A DNA stretch of 64,000 nt from Eucalyptus grandis. Taxonomy: Eukaryota > Streptophyta > Magnoliopsida > Myrtales > Myrtaceae. The position numbers and the translations under genes are program-made. The stretch covers positions 11,780,001 through 11,844,000 of the forward strand of contig NC_052616.1 in assembly GCF_016545825.1 (NCBI RefSeq). Reading direction: 5' to 3'. Below the pieces are notes generated by a model. That model worked only from the letters and a program-made list of their open reading frames with translations, searched no databases and had not been told where the DNA came from. Positions 42,883-55,400 of this stretch are shown here, in pieces (within the stretch, counting starts at the first letter, position 1; each line of letters starts with the position of its first letter).

Positions 42883-45800
42883 ATGGCGACGTCCTTGATG
42901 GCAAGGCCAGTTCCGGCGACCCGATCGCGCCCGGCGGCGGCGGCGTCGGCGGCATTCGAGACGGCGCCAGGCGTGGAGGCCGTGTCGAGCTTCGACAGCA
43001 TGGGCCTGAGCGACGATGTCCTCCGTGGGATCTACGGCCACGGGTTCGACAAGCCCTCGGCGATTCAACAGCGAGCCGTGGTCCCCATTGTCCGAGGCCG
43101 AGACGTGATCGCTCAGGCGCAATCCGGCACGGGCAAGACCTCCACCTTTGCCCTCGCGTCTTGCCAGATCGTGGACACCTCCAGAAGAGAGTACGCGATC
43201 CTCTTCGTGAGCGGAGACCCTTCTTTTACTATCGATTTTCTAGTGGAATTAGGTTGAGGCATGTTATGCGTTTTGCTTTGGAGGGTGAGATGAGTTATTA
43301 ACATTATAGAGCTCAAACTATGACACCGCGGATTAATAATAAATAAATAAATAAATAATCGGCGAACCCTCTCTCTCTCTCTCTCGAATTTCTAGCGTAA
43401 CGAAATTCGATCGCTCTGACAGGAAGAATTTTTTATTTTCGGCCTCCTTAACTAAAGAATTTGAGATGTTCTGATGTTGAGGCAGAGGATGTTGGCTTTT
43501 AGTTTTACCATCGCCCCACGGATGGCCCTGAAAGAAGTTCAAGCCTTAGTCTATGGAATTTGTTCATGAACTTTGTTTTGAGAAGCTTTCTTGGAATTAA
43601 GCGTAGCCTGAGTTTATGCACTTATTCAGGTTTTATATGTATATTATATCAGAATGTTTAAGTGGGTCCTCTTAACTGAGTATTTTAGGCACTTGCAAGG
43701 CATGAAAGGTTTTCTTCATTATCAAGGAAAACGAATAGTTTTATTCTTACATTATTGATTCTATATAACAGGAGCATTAGTATAATTGAAACTGCAATCT
43801 GGGTTTGCTTATTTGTGTAGCAAATATCCTGGATACACTCAACAAGCTCCTATTATTAAGTATCCGCGACTCTGTTGCTTTTATTTTGTTGATTTTTCAA
43901 GCCACCCTTGTTTATTTTGCTCTCTGAAAGTTGCAATTTGAATTTGGTTGCTGCCTTGTGGCCATCGATTTTGTCTTAGCTAATTTGCTTCCTTCATGTT
44001 CTGTTCAGCGTGCAAGTGCTGATTTTGTCACCTACGAGGGATTTGGCGAGTCAGACGGAGAGAGTTGTGCTGGCTATTGGTTATTACAGGAACGTGCTAG
44101 CCCATGCATGCGTTGGAGGCAAGAGCATGGGTGAAGATATCCGGAAATGGAGCACGGAGTTCATGTTGTGTCCGGAACTCCGGGCAGGGTGCTCGACATG
44201 ATAAAGAGGAGAACTCTTCGCACCAGAGCCATCAAACTCCTAGTCCTTGTGAGTGCACTGCATCACCTCCTTCGACTTCAGATCCTGTTAAGTTTCCTTC
44301 TGCTTTCTGCAAAAACAAGTTCTCTCTATTCACTTACCTATATTTTTGCCAGGACGAAGCTGATGAGATGCTGAGCAGAGGATTTAAAGATCAAATCTAC
44401 GATGTTTACAGATTCCTTCCTCCAGAGCTTCAGGTTGCCTGTCCTTCATGTTGAATCAATGTAGTAGTAGTAGTAGTAGTAGTAAAGATGACTTCTTTTA
44501 CGCAATAACCCCAGTAATAGTCCCTAGTATTCCCAGCCCTTGGCTTAATTCCATTGCATTATCCTAATAAAACCGAATGCCATTACTTCTCTTTAAGTCC
44601 AATCTAAGAAATGCTCTTCACTTTTCGATCATTATCAATCTAGATAGTCATCCCTTCTCCTCCTCAGCTGATTCCTAGAATTTCCAAAAGGTCTTTCTGC
44701 ATTAGTCAACATGCTGCAAGATGGAGCATTTAACTTTTATAAAATTCAAAATTTGATGAGAGATCTGGAATTTTCTTTCCTCCTTCATCCTCCTTAATAT
44801 CTACATGATTCGGACATTAGAGCATGTACAAGGTGGATAAAACGGTTGTCTTTTGGCTTCATAGTTCTACTATGAATAGGGCACTGTTCTTTTCTTTTTC
44901 TCCTTGTCTTGTCTGATGAGTATTAGATTTTTTACTCGAGACATGCTTCTCTCCCCATGATGTGCGCTTCGTAATTTTTCAGCACATTGCTATGATTTGC
45001 TTCGTTCTAAATAAAATCAGTTGTTAGGGAGTCGCTCATACACGTTCATGTTCACAACTGGCTAATGCATGAGTGGCATTCTCTGCAGGTTGTCTTAGTT
45101 TCAGCAACCTTCCCCACTGAAATATTAGAGATGACAGGAAGATTCATGACCGATCCCATAAGGATTGTTGTGAAGCGTGATGAGTTGATGCTGGAGGTGA
45201 GCTACATTGGGTTAGTTGCATTTGATGGCGGCTAGGGATCTTGAGATTCTTCTGACACAATCCTTCCTTTACTTCGTATGGTTGCAGCGCGTAGACCAGT
45301 ACATGGTGCCAGTGGAAAGAGAAGACTGGAAATTTGACACTCTGTGCGATCTATACGACAACTGCCCCATAAGCCAAGGAGTTGTATTCTGCAACACTAA
45401 GCGGAAGGTATGACCCCAACCACGTTGGGTTCCACACTTGAGGTGGAACATAAACATCTCGATGACTTAGAGATCATGAAGACCTCTACTGCTCTATTTC
45501 TCTTTGATCTATATTTTGTGCTGTGGAGTTGTATTCTGCAACACTAAGCAGAAGGTACGACCCCAACCACGTTGGGTTCCACACTTGAGGTGGAACATAA
45601 ACATCTCGATGACTTAGAGATCATGAAGACCTCTACTGCTCAATTTCTCTTTAATCTATATTTTGTGCTGTGGCTCTTCATGTCTTCCTTATATTTGTCG
45701 AGTAGGTGGAGTGGCTTGCAGAAAAGATGCGTGATTCTAACTTCACTGTGTCTTTCATGCACGGGGACATGCCTCAAAAGGAGAGAGATGCAGTAATGGC

Positions 45801-46399
45801 TGGATTTCGATCTGGGACGACTCGGTTGATGATCACCACCGATGTGTGGGCTCGAGGGATTGATGTTGAGCAGGTTAGTCCTGAAAATTAACATCGCAAT
45901 AATGCAGATGATGACATTCTACTGTTTTTGTCTGCTGTGTGCATCAACTCATTCGTAGGTCGGATGCTTGCTTTTTCGGAAGGCCAAATTTCTTACTTTC
46001 CTATTGCGCCACGACCATTTAGTTGCGCGAGTGGACGACTGAATCGTTCTCAATACACTCTGTAGGTTTGTCTTGTTGTCAACTATGATCTTCCCAACAG
46101 CAGAGAGCTGTACGTCCATCGGGCCGGTCGAGTAGGGCGTTTTGGGCGGAAGGTAACTATTATGAACCTTGAACTGGAGGCAACGACAATCCTATTTTCA
46201 GTTTTTTGTTCTTGCCGTGGGTATAACGACAAATCTCTCATCGACATTGCAATTTACAAATGCCAATCCGCATGTGCTTTTGCAGGGTGTTGTGGTAAAT
46301 TTTGTCAAAGACAAGGAGATCCAGATTCTTAGAGACATAGAGCAGTATTATGGCACCAACATAAGCGAATGTCCGGAGGACCCTGCCGATATAATATGA
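42883..46399 (+). CDS. eIF4A-III-like DEAD-box RNA helicase (one frame break)
   Basis: Eight exons: 42883-43190, 44009-44248, 44353-44433, 45089-45196, 45288-45407, 45706-45873, 46066-46152 and 46286-46399, all with GT/AG. Expected length is 408 residues, the family's usual size. Motifs: Q region [12 protein letters not shown], motif I AQSGTGKT, Ia SPTRDLA (usually SPTRELA), GTPGR, DEAD (44353 on), [19 protein letters not shown], and [10 protein letters not shown] (usually HRIGRSGR). Family members unwind RNA, and eIF4A-III anchors the exon-junction complex on spliced mRNA in the nucleus. At 44147-44150 one base is missing (expected Leu codon between DIRK and EHGVHV), shifting the frame. This is either an assembly error or a true lesion. 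Motif changes suggest a diverged paralogue. Confidence 0.85.
44461..44485 (+). repeat. (TAG)n microsatellite in an intron of the helicase gene
   Basis: About eight TAG units directly follow the donor side of the intron after exon 3. They are intronic and do not affect the reading frame. Confidence 0.85.
45381..45674 (+). repeat. 147-base tandem duplication copying an exon end and splice donor
   Basis: The segment from 'gttgtattctgcaacact' at 45381 repeats from 45528 with only about four changes. The first copy includes the last 27 bases of exon 5 (VVFCNTKRK) and its donor aag|gtatga. The second copy, inside the intron, keeps the same coding letters with Arg to Gln (NTKQK) and a donor-like aag|gtacga. 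Read-through from the first donor meets TGA at once, so the second donor could only give a truncated product. Confidence 0.85.
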
Positions 46400-47357
46400 C
46401 AATATAACAGTGGGTACACTTAAAAAGGCCGCGTGAGGTTCGGTTATTATTCTATAGCTTTACTGCTGACCCATATATTATCGCATTGTTTGATCTTGTC
46501 AAAACTTGGAAGCAATTGGGTTGTGTTTGGAATGTTTAATTCGAGGGTTCTATGTTAGTTTTTCGAGTTCCGATCCTTGAATACAGGCTCCTACACACAT
46601 TTTGTCCACCTTCGCATTGATATTTAACTTCCCTTAAGATGAAGTGGTGATCGACATCATCAATTTCCTCACCCTTTCCCAAATAAATAAGTCCAAGGCG
46701 TTGACTTCTGGGTGTTCACTAACCTTCAATTCTCACCGAGGCATCTAAAACTCTTTGCTAAACTCGCACCACAAATATCACGTCTTTCACCCCTGCTTAA
46801 CATGAAAACCTTTCGCTCCAAAGTTTCCATCCAAAGTTGGAGTTTCTGGTTAATAAAAGTATTCTTCCTGGTGCTTTTTGATCTCCATTTTCACCAAGGT
46901 ATCATTGGGACTTCTGCTCTAGCTAAGCCAGCGCCAACTCTTATCATCTTTAAGCTACTCAGCAGAAAACCCCTGAGATTCTAAAAGTTTTTAGCGAGGT
47001 TGGATATGAACGTTTGTCTTTGACCCACTAAACACGTGAATGTGATGAGAGATTTACGTTGCCCGTTCGGGTTTAATACCCTTGCGTGGGTTGGAAATAC
47101 AAACACTTGTGCACGTTGTTACTTGAGCCCATTCCCCGTAGAATTTTCTGAAATTTTAAGTTGAAATCTGAGATAGGAAAAGAGTTAACCTTGTGCTGGG
47201 GACAAGTACAGCAGGAGCTCACTTGAGTGTCTTTACGTTCTTTTTGCTCACTTAAGTGCGTAAAATTTGAAAAATCGATCACTTAGATGCGATAAGGATT
47301 TGTCTCATCGGAAAATTCGACGTGGACGTCGGTCGTCCCCACGTGGCATTACTGTTG
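46400..47357. other. 3' flank of helicase gene and unassigned repeat
   Basis: It holds the likely 3' untranslated region and then sequence with no recognised frame. Around 47215-47295 a 'cacttgagtg / cacttaagtg / cacttagatg' motif occurs three times. No gene is supported. Confidence 0.4.
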
Positions 47358-48264
47358 TGTCGTTACCTCGGGTGCACCACATATGGCTCGGTTGATAGTT
47401 TATTAAGTTTAGACTTAACTCAAGCTTTCCCAAACCCTTACCAATTTGCGACTTAGAGTTCAAGTTATTAATATGCAAATAATTTTTATATAGGAGACGC
47501 TATTAATCGATTTATGATGGGTTGATTTAATACCAAAGTGAAGTATCGTGAGAAATACCTTACTTCTACGAGCTAATGATTAAATGAATTTAGGGACTTG
47601 ATTACGCTAAATCACTCTAACGCTTTTTGGATACATTTTGTCATTTATTCGAAAATATTTTGCAGGCGATAAGAATTGATTTTAACTCTATCACCTAACA
47701 TGTAAGGTACAACTATTATTGAACACTCAATAAAGCATGGCAACCGATAAATTGCAAATATAGGGAGTAAATACTTACCTCGATGCAACGCAGGCATCCA
47801 CAACAAATATTAATTAGAAACATGTGTTCAACTGAAATGTGACATCTAATTATCACTCAATCACTCAACTTTTTCTTTTCTTTTCAGGATTTTCGCTTAT
47901 TTAAATAAAATCTAAACTACATGATGCACAAAAATAGTTTATATTAACATGACATGTGACTTTCAATTAACATGCAAAGTATATGACACTCGATTTTAAT
48001 TTAATCACCGAACACTAATGACAGACAATGATTAATACGTAACCATTATACTTGACATGCACATGATATTCACTTATTTAAATGAAAGCTAAACTATGTG
48101 CAATGCATGCAAGGACGTACACAAATAGTTTATATTAACATAACACTGCGAATTTTAAATAAATAATCCGACACGCAAAACTATATGCTCGATTTAAATT
48201 TAATGACCTAACTCTATTGACAGGTAATGATTTATATGTAACTACTTTACATGACATGCAAGTG

Positions 48265-48360
<96 letters not shown>

Positions 48361-48720
48361 AATCCATAACTAAAAATGAGGGAAATTAACTATTTGGAAT
48401 AAAGATAATATCTAATTCAATTCAGGTATTAAATTGTGTCAATTCCTAATTTCAGTTAGAATCTTATCTTGAATATTATAGAATCTACTTAGACATGCAA
48501 TTTTACCGAATAGAGCTAATTAATCTACAAGCAATCTTTTTTTTTTTTAAATTTTCAAATAAGGACAACCAAGACAATCACCCAAATTACAAAATATCAA
48601 CGAATTGCCAAAGATATCATCCATAATTCAAATTAGAGAATAATATCTAATTAAGTTGATTATTCCGCTGATAAAATCGATAAATTGATCTTAAATCTTA
48701 AAAATCAAAATTTCAATTCT
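47358..48720 (-). repeat. Old, diverged LTR end of the Tat-type family
   Basis: It opens 'tgtcgttacctcgggtgcac' and follows the same order as the LTRs at 9351 and 23928: 'gacttaactcaagctttccc', 'ccaatttgcgacttag', 'aggagacgctattaatcga', then 'aacatgtaaggt'. This is a third, more diverged subfamily member. It lacks the GC-rich half and the outer end and is followed by Copia-derived sequence. No primer-binding site is recognisable outside it. Confidence 0.65.
48266..48359 (+). repeat. (ATT)n microsatellite, about 31 units
   Basis: An uninterrupted run of TTA/ATT triplets spans about 94 bases inside the old LTR. Such a long pure run is likely to vary in length between individuals and is also prone to assembly error. 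Confidence 0.9.
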
Positions 48721-48749
48721 AAAGATTACTGCGGAATTAATTATTCCAT

Positions 48750-49260
48750 CTAAAGTCTTGTATAGGGCGTTGTTTTTTGGCTTGCAGTGCAATTCATCCC
48801 ATAGAATTGATCAAATTTCTCTAAATGGAATTCTCTTCTGTTGTTAATCCGCAAAATTTTGATTTTCTTATCAAACTGATTTTCGACCGTAGCTTTGAAT
48901 TTGAAACACATCATCTTTCTTCTACAAGAAATATATCCACACATATACGGAACAATCTTGAGTAAAAGAAACATAGTGCCTTGATTTTTCACACGATGCT
49001 AGAAGTGTAGGACCAAACAGGTCATTGTAGATCAAATCCAAAATTCCTTTAACTATCCTTCTTATGGATTCAAAAGATACCCGATTCTATTTCTCATGTT
49101 GACGATGTTCACAAAATCCGAAGCCCGTAAAACAACTTGGGTTTCCATCCACCATCTTCTTTTAAGGTAAGGTTCATTAGCCATTTCTCACCGATATGAC
49201 CCGATCTTCGATGTTATAGCATCGAAACATCTTCTCCCACCTGCTCCATGATATAAGTCT
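48750..49260 (-). pseudogene. Copia integrase relic
   Basis: The minus strand reads YMCGYISCRRKMMCFKFKAT, then VENQFDKKIKILRINNRREF and ASQKTTPYT. This matches the integrase core order of Ty1/Copia elements (F..FK..VE...GKKIK.LR.DNGGEF...TPYTPQ), with the catalytic DNGGEF decayed to INNRREF. Upstream minus-strand text to about 49260 fits the preceding gag-pre-integrase part. The relic is broken and short. Confidence 0.6.
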
Positions 49261-50904
49261 CCCCACTGATAATTGTACTTCCCAACAATTTCCGCATATG
49301 TTTTTGTAAAAGTCAAAGAGTGCAAGAAGTCGGACAGAAAATTTCAGTTTCTAGAATGTCACTGCAACTTTGTGATGATAAGTAGAAATAGCAAATGAGC
49401 TTTTTATTTTCAGAAATTTTTTGTCAATCTAGATTGAAGCGTGATGAACGCTTTTCATAATGACACCGACTCCAGGTTTACAAAAGTCGAAGAACAAGTA
49501 AAGGTCAAGCTGGAAGTCCAAAATCTAAGGACAAAAACGGAAGATTGAAGGAGGATTGTAAGGACCAAACAAACATTCGTATTTTATGAAAATTTTATGT
49601 GGTCTAGATCTGGATGTGATGAACAAATTTCATGAGCCATCGACTCCAAGACCGCATCACAAAAATTACAAAAAATTGACAAACTACCAATGTATATCAG
49701 AAACAGAGCAACAAGGAGAGCTTATCAGTTTTCCAGATTCTCATCATATATTTCGAAGCAAGTTTCATCTAATAAATGATGTTGAATTGAAGCTCGTAAT
49801 ATATCAAATCGAAGATTAAAACATGCTTTACAAATGTCGACAGCACATTTTCATGAGATATGGTCGTATAATAGCTCATATCCTCGATCAAAGCTTTCTG
49901 GTCTAGAAAGCATACAAACTTCTCTGAACAATGAATCATCAACAATCAAACAATCAAACAACAAGTAATCAATTCAGGCCATTCTTTCATCATTCCTAGC
50001 CATTTCTAGCAAGTCCTAGCCCCAAATCCTCATAAACGATCCTTGAATCGTTATGGACGGGTCTTGCTTCATCAGGCATATTTTAAGAGTTCTAGGAACA
50101 CTTACCTTTAGCATGATCAATCTCGAGCTCAATAGAGCTATTCCGCCACCAATGATCTTCATAATGGGACAGAGAATGGTTCCTTAAATTTGAATCAATC
50201 GCACAAAAAGAGATGTGAGAACAAGTTCGATTGGGCTTAAAATGAACAATCGAAGAAGATTAAGGAATTGGAGTAGGTCCTATTAAGATCCGAGCTAGGT
50301 TCGACCACCAAAACTTCAGCGACTCGTCGAGGATTGGTGTCACAAGGATCGGAATGCCAGTGGACCATCATCGACTGTCGGAGGAAGATCTAGAACCACC
50401 CGATGGACTCACTGGCATGAAGCACGGGCGTGGGGCCAAGAGAGAAAGGGCGTTGGATCGGTGGTCTTTGAGAAGGGACGTTGGTGTCGAGTGTTGCGAC
50501 CCGACGAGGAGTGGGCCGGAGATGTCGATGATGTGGTGGATTGCCGGTACAAGGCGGTGCTGCTGGACAGAAAGTGAGCTTTGGCCACTTGCTTGTCCCG
50601 AGAGAGAGAGAGAGTGCGTGCGTGCGTGTGTTTGAGAATGAACCCCTCAATTCAAGTTTTAGCGGAAAATGTTTATATACTCCCCTTAAGACGCAACCCT
50701 AGCCTTTTGTTTGATCTAAAGACTCTAAATGAGCCTTCCTAAGCGAGCAATCTTCTCATTGGCTTAGTTGTGATTACTTGGATAGATGACATAGATGACT
50801 TGTCATTTTTTATAGCCAAGTTAAAGTAATAAATGAATGGTCAAGATTGCTTCCTCATTGGATGACTAACCAAGGCTTTTTAGAAATTTCATTCTTCAAG
50901 GGCA
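49261..50904. other. Unassigned repeat-like sequence
   Basis: Two related segments, near 49395-49480 and 49585-49660, share 'gatgtgatgaac/gcgtgatgaacg' and 'caccgactcca/catcgactccaag' text. The part at 50340-50640 is GC-richer, open on both strands, and ends in a (GA)n/(GTGC)n tract. None gives a recognisable protein. Confidence 0.35.
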
Positions 50905-52429
50905 ATTTTTATTTTTTATTTTTTGTCGAAAAGAACGGTGGTAATCATATAATAGGAACCTTACAACCTGAGGCTAAAGCGTCCGCATAAACAAGGTCTA
51001 ACAGAATAAAAGGTGGGAAAATGGACCAGTTGTGGGCCGAGGTACCGTTGTCTTGGACTTTTGTAGCCCAGTCCGCAATAGCATTCGCCTCACACCTGCG
51101 GTGTCGCGGTGAGGTTAGGGAAAAGGAAAGCAAAGTGGTGGCCTCTGCAAATAGGGGTTGAGTTTCCCATGGCAGCGATCTCCCATCTCTCACGGTGTTG
51201 ACGAGGGTGATGCAGTCGATTCGATCAGAGATGTTCGCGGTTGAAGCCTTGCTGCGTGGTTGGTGAAGAGTGAAGGTGGGGCGCTGGATGTCCGCCCGTA
51301 GAGCCGAAGCAGCTAGAAATCTTATGGAGAAAATATCTATAAGTCAACCATGATGATCTCTACAAACACAGGCCATAGAGCCTTACGTAGCCTTCGGGGC
51401 TGATAAGCTCTGTCAATATTGCATTTCGGGGTTCCCGATCTGGTGGCCTCCATAGTTGTGCGGATTCAAATTAGATTGCCCTGTTCGCGAATGGTTTGGA
51501 GCAGAGATCTAAGATATTTTGGTTTGTGCAATAGCAGCCTCCACTGCTAGGGTTGGATCCGGTCGTTAACAGCGGAAGATGAAGCTATTCCGCATTCTCC
51601 AGATCTGCCTTAAGACATTGCTATGGTTTCCAATCCAGGTAAGATTTTAGGTGTTGTAACCCTCTCTGTTAGCCATGCATTTAATCGTTGAACTGTATGG
51701 GGGCGATGGTTTGATGTTGATTTGTGGGCGAGCCCCGAATAGCCCCGGTCATGAACAGAATAGGAATAGATGCTCTAGGGTTTGTGGAGCGTGTTGATGA
51801 TAGAGTTTACATAAGGGATTGTGATAATGTGTCGTTGAAATAAATTTGCTCACAGTTTGCGAGTGCGTTTTGGCAAATCGACCATAGGAAGGTTCGAATT
51901 TTTAGTGCTATTTTCATTGTCCAGATTCTTCGCCATTATATCCTGGGATTCTAGTAAGAAGTTGGTGTGATGTTACTGCTGTGATTGCTTGTAGTCTTGG
52001 TGAGAGCATGGTAGTTGCTTTTCACAATGTACCTGCCATGTTTCGTGGCCGTCCAAACTAATTGATCTTTGGCATAGAGAGGTCTTACTGGGATGGTAAG
52101 AATTTCTACTATGGCCTAATCATCTAAAAACCGGTAGAGTAGATGGATGTTCCAAGTGTGCTGGATATGATCAATGAGATTAGCCACCATCACTGGTTCT
52201 GCTCTTGTCGTAGGTCCACCAAGAATCCCTATAGGTAACCACCTATCTTCACAGATTCTAATCATTTTCCCATCACCAACTGACCATCTCATGTGTGGTA
52301 TAATTGCATCTCTACCGATCAGACCCCAGGATGGCCGAGTTCCTCTATCCGCTGACCGAAAGTCCTTTGCATGATAATACAGTCCTTTGAAGATTTGACT
52401 CCATAAAGATTGAGGCTACTATAGTAATT
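50905..52429 (-). mobile_element. L1-type LINE copy c, 3' part with RNase H and A-rich tail
   Basis: On the minus strand this continues ORF2 after the inserted LTR: PQSLWSQIFKGLYYHAKDF, then RPSWGLIGRDAIIPHMRWSV and DGKMIRICEDRWLP, the usual post-RT region. An RNase H-like C-terminus (RRCEANAIADWATKV, 51193-50945) follows. It ends in an A-rich tail (minus strand) at about 50925-50905, the expected LINE 3' end. Joined logically with 55971-57805 it forms one element. Frame breaks are present. Confidence 0.75.
52425..52429 (+). repeat. Target-site duplication GTAAT (left)
   Basis: The five bases gtaat immediately precede the LTR start tgtgacatcc at 52430 and recur at 55966-55970 immediately after the LTR end ctcgttaca. 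Removing one copy and the LTR restores a continuous LINE reading (AWRLL...PQSLWSQIF). Confidence 0.85.
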
Positions 52430-55400
52430 GTGACATCCCAAATTTCATCGACCTTCATTAGTGTAATTAGATCATTAGGAACTTAGATTAATTAGATTGG
52501 GCCAGAAATTGAACCCGATGAATCGTGAGAAACGTGTGGGCTTGAGAAGTAAGTGGGCCACACGAATTGGACTTGAGAAACCTAATGAGTGATTATGGGC
52601 TTGGACTTGGCTTGAAGCGGGCCAAGGTTCGGAATCATTAGATTTATAAGTTTAGTGGACCAGATCGTTGTAAATTGAGCTTGTTGGGCCAGGAATGAAT
52701 ATTTAGGCCCGAATGATTTTATTTTTATTTTATAGATTATAATTAAGGTGATTTGATTAGTGAATTACTTATAACTTTAGCATTCTTTTTGTGATGAATT
52801 CTTTATAGACCAACATTGACTAGTGGATACATTATGTCATTCGATATGTTATATATATGTTGTGACTTTGTACAATTGGGATTAAGTAGAAACAAAAGGC
52901 AATTAGATGAAAATATTAGAAGCTAATGAACTAACGAATGATATCGATTAACTGTTAATTAGCGACGATCGACAGATGGCGAAAATCTTCATGCATGAAA
53001 GCCACGACACCAAAATCTCTCTCGTTTTCCATGCATGCGACACCCACGGTTTTCTCTTCTCTAGAAACCGAAACCATAAACTCCAAGGAAGCATAATCAT
53101 TAGAAGATCTCATCATTACACTAGCCTAGGGATTAGTTTGTAGACCTATTTTCCCTTAAGCTTCGTACACTCTCTCTCTCTCCATATAAAACCGAACAAC
53201 CCATCTTCTTCTTCATCTTTTCTCTCGGCTGAGCAGCGAAAAACCAGAAGCAAACCAGCAACCTTCTTCTTCTTGCATGCTGATTTTGAGTGTTGATCTT
53301 GAAGCATCTCTGTGTTGTTTAGTAGCTGAAGCAAGGTAAGGAAAGATCTAACTCTAAATTGAAAGTTATCCATTGTTTCATCAATGGAGCTTGAGAATCT
53401 AACCAAACAGTGATGGATATAGTTTGTAGTTGCTGTTTTGTGATTGATCTAAGCTTAGTGAGTGTTAGATTGAAGGTAGGAGCTATTGCATGTCACTTTT
53501 GAGTCTTGCATGTCTCGAAATCCTTGTGTGACTATGCTGTTTTGTTGAGCGAAGTGATGAAATGGATGCCGGAGTGTGTTGTTTTGGTAGAAATCGTGAT
53601 AAGTGGCTTACGGATGCAATGACACTTCGAGCCGAGCTGTGGAATTGATCATTTGTTAGAGAAAGATATGCTGAAGTTGCTTTGAGTTGCTGTGAGTAAG
53701 CATTGGAGTATTGTAGAAGAGATTTGTGGATAGATAAGTTGTTTCGTTGAGTTAGAAGTGAGAAAATCTGTGTATCTATTCTGTTCTAAGTGAAAACAGT
53801 TATGAAGTCTTCTGTTTGTGTTTAGTTTTCTTTATGTATGTTAATAGAAATAAGAAAGAAACTATTCTACATGATAGAACATCTATAAGATCAAGTTATA
53901 CACGTAGCTATAACCATATGACTATAAAAACATAGAGAGGCAGTGAACTTAGTAAAACCAGTAAACTGTTCTTGTGAGAAACGGTTTGACCTTTACTGAT
54001 TATAACGAATTTTCTGTATTTACCTAGTTATATTTGGACTTTGAATCCTGATGAAAAATGTAGAAAACATCTTAAGGAATGACGTGTCAAAATTTGATAT
54101 TAAATCAATAAGATTTGGTTAGCGAAACAATTTTCTTTGTAGATACGAAATCTGGATGTCGATACAGGGTACTAGTAAAGATTATGGCGACTGTTGCTTT
54201 TAATACAGTGAGAATTAGACTTAAGTCTCTTCACAGAAATTGTTAGTCTATGTCTTAAATATAACATACTAAAATTTGGTAGTATTTCGACAAGAATTAA
54301 TATACTTTCTGTGTCCGAAACCGAAACTATACATTTAGTTAGTAAACTGTCTGGACTCGAGAACATATATTAGATGAAGTGTCTTTTTATATTAGGTCTT
54401 CGTGATGTACGTAGAGCCTAATGAACCTCATAATAGATGTTAGTCATATAAGAGTAAGTCTCATATATCATTTGAGATATAAGTGCATATAGAATCATGT
54501 GTGTGCAATGAGTGCGGTGCATAGTGCTTGATTATGGGATAAATATCTGTTCGCCATGGAATGGGACATGACGTAATGGGTTTTATCTTATAATCCGGAC
54601 ACGCACATGTGCTAGGTTCATGAGAGTTAGATAGATACTTTAGAGTCTTTTCCTTTGCATACGATAAATGCATTAATCAAAGGTGTGGTGGTGTGAACGT
54701 GTGCTTAAGATGAATGAACCCATCGGTGCTTGAGATACCGGTGATGCCCCGGAAGTTTGGGATGCCCTTGCTGCATGGCCTTGGATGCCTCGGTAGATAG
54801 ATACTGAGATGCCTCGGAGTGAGATGCCCCTTGCTGTGTGGTCTTGGGAGGACCTCGGTTGTGTGATGCCGGGATGCCTCGGAGTGAGATGCCCACAATT
54901 AGAGGTATTGTGGAAGTCCGGATAACGTACTTTCTGGAAGTGACTCAATCGGGCCGGTAGAGTCCCGGTTGTGACTGATTTGAGGGTGCATTTTATGCAC
55001 ACTAAATATAATTCTATTTGGCAAGTGAGTTAATCTATTATTGTTGCATTATATTTTGATATGAGATTGAGTTTGTGAAGGGTAAGTATAGAAATGGATG
55101 CATATAAGGTGATTTCTTACATGAAGTAATAGTATTGTTTATGCTTGTGATATATTCTTTTTAGCATCCTAAATTGTTTGATGATTCACTTGTAACTTTG
55201 ATGGCTATGGATTGTTTAAGTTAGAGTTTTATCATTCTTTATTGGGCAGGTTGTTTGCTCATACCTTACATTTTCAGATTGATAGCATGGATGTACCGCC
55301 GTTAGCTCGATACGGGGCGGTAGTGCGTCTTGATGTTTCTCATCTTGACGTGTATGATCCCGACATTGACATGGTTTTCTCCAAGTATGAGGCAACTTTA

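Noticed and set aside
46712..46984. 90-codon plus-strand frame downstream of the helicase gene
   Set aside because: No domain, no splice or promoter context, and codon use like the surrounding non-coding sequence.
23928..48720. The Tat-type LTR ends at 23928 and 47358 as the two LTRs of one 24 kb element
   Set aside because: They are in the same orientation, but they diverge strongly from each other, and the sequence between them includes host genes and unrelated repeats. They are separate insertions.
50354..50650. Open frames on both strands with His/Arg-rich translation
   Set aside because: Moderately GC-rich repeat ending in a simple-sequence tract. The same bases are open on both strands and match nothing I recognise.
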